Assembly (NCBI GenBank): GCA_022701845.1
Contig: JAKONS010000417.1
Coordinates: forward strand, 1-6,408
Direction: 5' to 3'
DNA: 6,408 bases
DNA from: Burkholderiaceae bacterium
Lineage (GTDB): Bacteria; Pseudomonadota; Gammaproteobacteria; Burkholderiales; Burkholderiaceae
Shown here: piece by piece, positions 4,718-6,408 of the stretch
Position numbering within the stretch: the first letter of the stretch is position 1
Layout: each line of letters opens with the position of its first letter
Made by a program: the position numbers and the translations under genes
Notes under the pieces: model-generated
The model's database searches: none
Seen by the model: only the letters and a program-made list of their open reading frames with translations
What the model was told of the DNA's origin: nothing

Positions 4718-6408
4718 CTAGGCTTCCGGTTCGCTGACGTCGGGCGGCGGCCGGCGCGGCAGCACGATGGTGAATTCGGCCCCGCCGCCGGCCGCGTTGG
4801 CCGCCGAGATGCTGCCGCCGTGCGCGGCCACCACCTCGCGGCAGATCGCCAGGCCCAGGCCGACGCCCGGGGTATTGGATTCCGCCTTGCCGCGAATGAA
4901 CATGCCGAACAGGTCCGGCGCCGGCCCCTGCGCGGTGCCGCCGGGCAGGCCCGGGCCGTGGTCGCGCACCCGGATCTCGAGCGCGGCATCGGTGACCCGG
5001 GCGCCGACCACGATCGGCGCGGCGCCGTACTTCACCGCGTTCTCCAGCAGGTTGACCAGCACCCGCTCCATCAGGCCGGCATCGAATTCGACCAGCGGCA
5101 GGTCGGCCGGCAAATCGGTCTGCACCGCCACACCGGCGAGCGCGGGCGCCGCCGCTGCCAGCGCCGAGCCGATCGCCTCCTCCACCGACTGCCAGTCGCT
5201 GCGCAGCTGCACCGTGCCGCTCTGCAGCCGGGCCATGTCGAGCAGGTTGATGACCAGGCCCTGCATCTGCCGGGCGGTCAGCACCAGGCCGCTCAGCAGC
5301 CGGTCGCGCGCCGCGGGCGCCAGCGTGCCGGCGCCGGCCTGCAGCGTCTCGGCCTGGCCGAGCAGCGCGGTCAGCGGGGTGCGGATGTCGTGCGACATCG
5401 CCGCCAGCAGGGTGTTGCGCAGCCGCTCGGACTCCATCTGCACGATGGCCTGGCGGGCGATGTCGACGTAGTGCACCCGCTCCAGCGCGATGGCGACCTG
5501 GCGGGCCAGGGTTTCGAGCAGCTGGCGCTGGTCGGGGATGAGCAGCCAGCGCGCATGCTCGGGCTTGCAGGCCAGCACGCCGCGCACCCGCATCGGCGCG
5601 GCCAGCGGCAGGTAGTGCCAGGCGTTGGCCGACAGGGTGGTGGTGGCCAGGCCCGCCGGCTGGCCGTTGCGGTAGACCCAGTCGGCCACGCTCGGGTCGA
5701 TGTCGGCGGGCAGGTCGGTGAGCGCCGGCAGCGCGTCGTGTTCGGTGGCCATCACCACATGCGCGTCGCCGCCGAAATTGCGCCGCACCGCGGCCTCGCC
5801 CAGCTGCGCGATCTGCTCGGGCAGCAATGCGGCCGACAGGTCGCGCGACAGCTCGAACAGGCTCTGCGCACGCGACTCCCGGCTGCCGGCGATGCGCGCC
5901 TGGAACTGCAGCCCGGCGGTGAGCTGGCCGATCAGCAGCCCCACCGCCAGCATGACGCCGAAGGTGACCAGGTACTGCACATCGCTCACCCCGAAGGACA
6001 TGCGCGGCGGCACGAAGAAGAAATCGAAGGCCAGCACGTTGAGCAGCGCCGACAGCGCCGCCGGCCCGCGGCCGAAGCGCACCGCCATCAGCACCACGCC
6101 CATCAGGAACAGCATGACGATGTTGGTCAGCTCGAAGGCGCCGCTGAGCTGCTGCAGCGACAGCGTCAGGCCGACGCTCAGCGCCACTGCGCAGGCATAG
6201 CCGGGCCAGCGGCGCTGGCGCTCGGAGGCCAGCTCCTCCGGCGGCAGCAGCGTGGCGCCCAGCCGGCGGGTGCTGGCTGCGGCGCCCACCTCCAGCAGGT
6301 CGAGGCCCGGCGCGCGCGCGGCGATGCGCCCGCGCAGGCCCTCGCCATAGCGGCCGCGCCACCAGCCGCGCCAGCCCTCGCGCAGCGTGGCGCGGCCCAT
6401 CACCACGG
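4718..6408 (-). CDS. kdpD: KdpD potassium/osmotic sensor histidine kinase, C-terminal part (N-terminus outside window)
   Basis: Open from the right edge on the minus strand to TAG at 4718-4720, about 563 residues. E. coli KdpD is near 890, so roughly the first third, including the N-terminal KdpD nucleotide-binding domain, is missing. In order (numbered from the GTG codon at 6404-6406, which is internal): end of the USP-like region (VMGRATLREGWRGW, then RAPGLDLLEV, about 1-40); four TM helices of DUF4118 (about 68-162) with FDFFFVPP and SDVQYLVTFGVMLAVGL; GAF (about 180-310); HisKA with phospho-acceptor H339 in MSHDIRTPL (codon 5390-5392); HATPase with N-box NLLENAVKYG, G1 box DHGPGLP (Asp codon 4961-4963) and G2 box GVGLGLAICR. 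It senses low K+ or osmotic stress and phosphorylates KdpE to induce the KdpFABC pump. Catalytic boxes are complete. No kdpE follows in the usual place; the next gene downstream is convergent. Confidence 0.95.
   Translation of the reverse strand, partial: VVMGRATLREGWRGWWRGRYGEGLRGRIAARAPGLDLLEVGAAASTRRLGATLLPPEELASERQRRWPGYACAVALSVGLTLSLQQLSGAFELTNIVMLFLMGVVLMAVRFGRGPAALSALLNVLAFDFFFVPPRMSFGVSDVQYLVTFGVMLAVGLLIGQLTAGLQFQARIAGSRESRAQSLFELSRDLSAALLPEQIAQLGEAAVRRNFGGDAHVVMATEHDALPALTDLPADIDPSVADWVYRNGQPAGLATTTLSANAWHYLPLAAPMRVRGVLACKPEHARWLLIPDQRQLLETLARQVAIALERVHYVDIARQAIVQMESERLRNTLLAAMSHDIRTPLTALLGQAETLQAGAGTLAPAARDRLLSGLVLTARQMQGLVINLLDMARLQSGTVQLRSDWQSVEEAIGSALAAAAPALAGVAVQTDLPADLPLVEFDAGLMERVLVNLLENAVKYGAAPIVVGARVTDAALEIRVRDHGPGLPGGTAQGPAPDLFGMFIRGKAESNTPGVGLGLAICREVVAAHGGSISAANAAGGGAEFTIVLPRRPPPDVSEPEA

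Noticed and set aside
2974..4737. 587-codon plus-strand frame overlapping the GGDEF/EAL gene
   Set aside because: Its product is an Arg/Ala/Gly/Pro-rich low-complexity string without motifs; the overlapping frame carries complete PAS, GGDEF and EAL signatures.
4566..6362. 598-codon minus-strand frame overlapping kdpD
   Set aside because: It is an Arg/Ala/Gly-rich shadow frame. The kdpD frame contains all kinase boxes and the TM helices.

Overview
The window is GC-rich, tightly packed bacterial DNA with almost every base coding. Strong G/C preference at third codon positions and the gene families present suggest a betaproteobacterium, probably Burkholderiales. That placement is inferred from sequence style and remembered homologues, not from a marker gene.

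Layout. Bases 1-344 (+) encode the C-terminal end of a circularly permuted type 2 ATP-grasp protein. After a 55-base gap, 400-1365 (+) encodes a complete alpha-E (DUF403) protein. These two families are habitual partners in a predicted, poorly characterised peptide or amide synthesis/modification system. In that system they are usually followed by a transglutaminase-like protein, and often a proteasome-type peptidase. Here the next gene on the same strand, 1505-4690, is instead a large membrane-anchored cyclic-di-GMP enzyme. Its order is TM, periplasmic helical sensor, TM, HAMP, two PAS domains, GGDEF, EAL. Both catalytic domains look intact and the GGDEF inhibitory site is present. Its true start is probably upstream of the first ATG, because basic coding-like sequence continues back to a good Shine-Dalgarno at 1389-1394 with no ATG, GTG or TTG available.

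On the minus strand, convergent and only 27 bases away, 4718-6408 encodes the C-terminal two thirds of KdpD, the potassium/osmotic sensor histidine kinase. It has the end of the USP-like region, four DUF4118 TM helices, GAF, HisKA and HATPase. Its N-terminus lies beyond the right edge. No kdpE follows it in the usual downstream position.

The three plus-strand genes are spaced as one possible transcription unit, which would tie a c-di-GMP sensor/effector to the ATP-grasp/alpha-E pair. The kdpD gene is a separate, opposing unit. I see no mobile elements, RNA genes, CRISPR arrays or clear sigma-70 promoters. The most useful leads are the c-di-GMP enzyme in the slot normally held by the transglutaminase, the missing canonical start of that enzyme, its evenly spaced histidine array in the second PAS domain, and kdpD without an adjacent kdpE.
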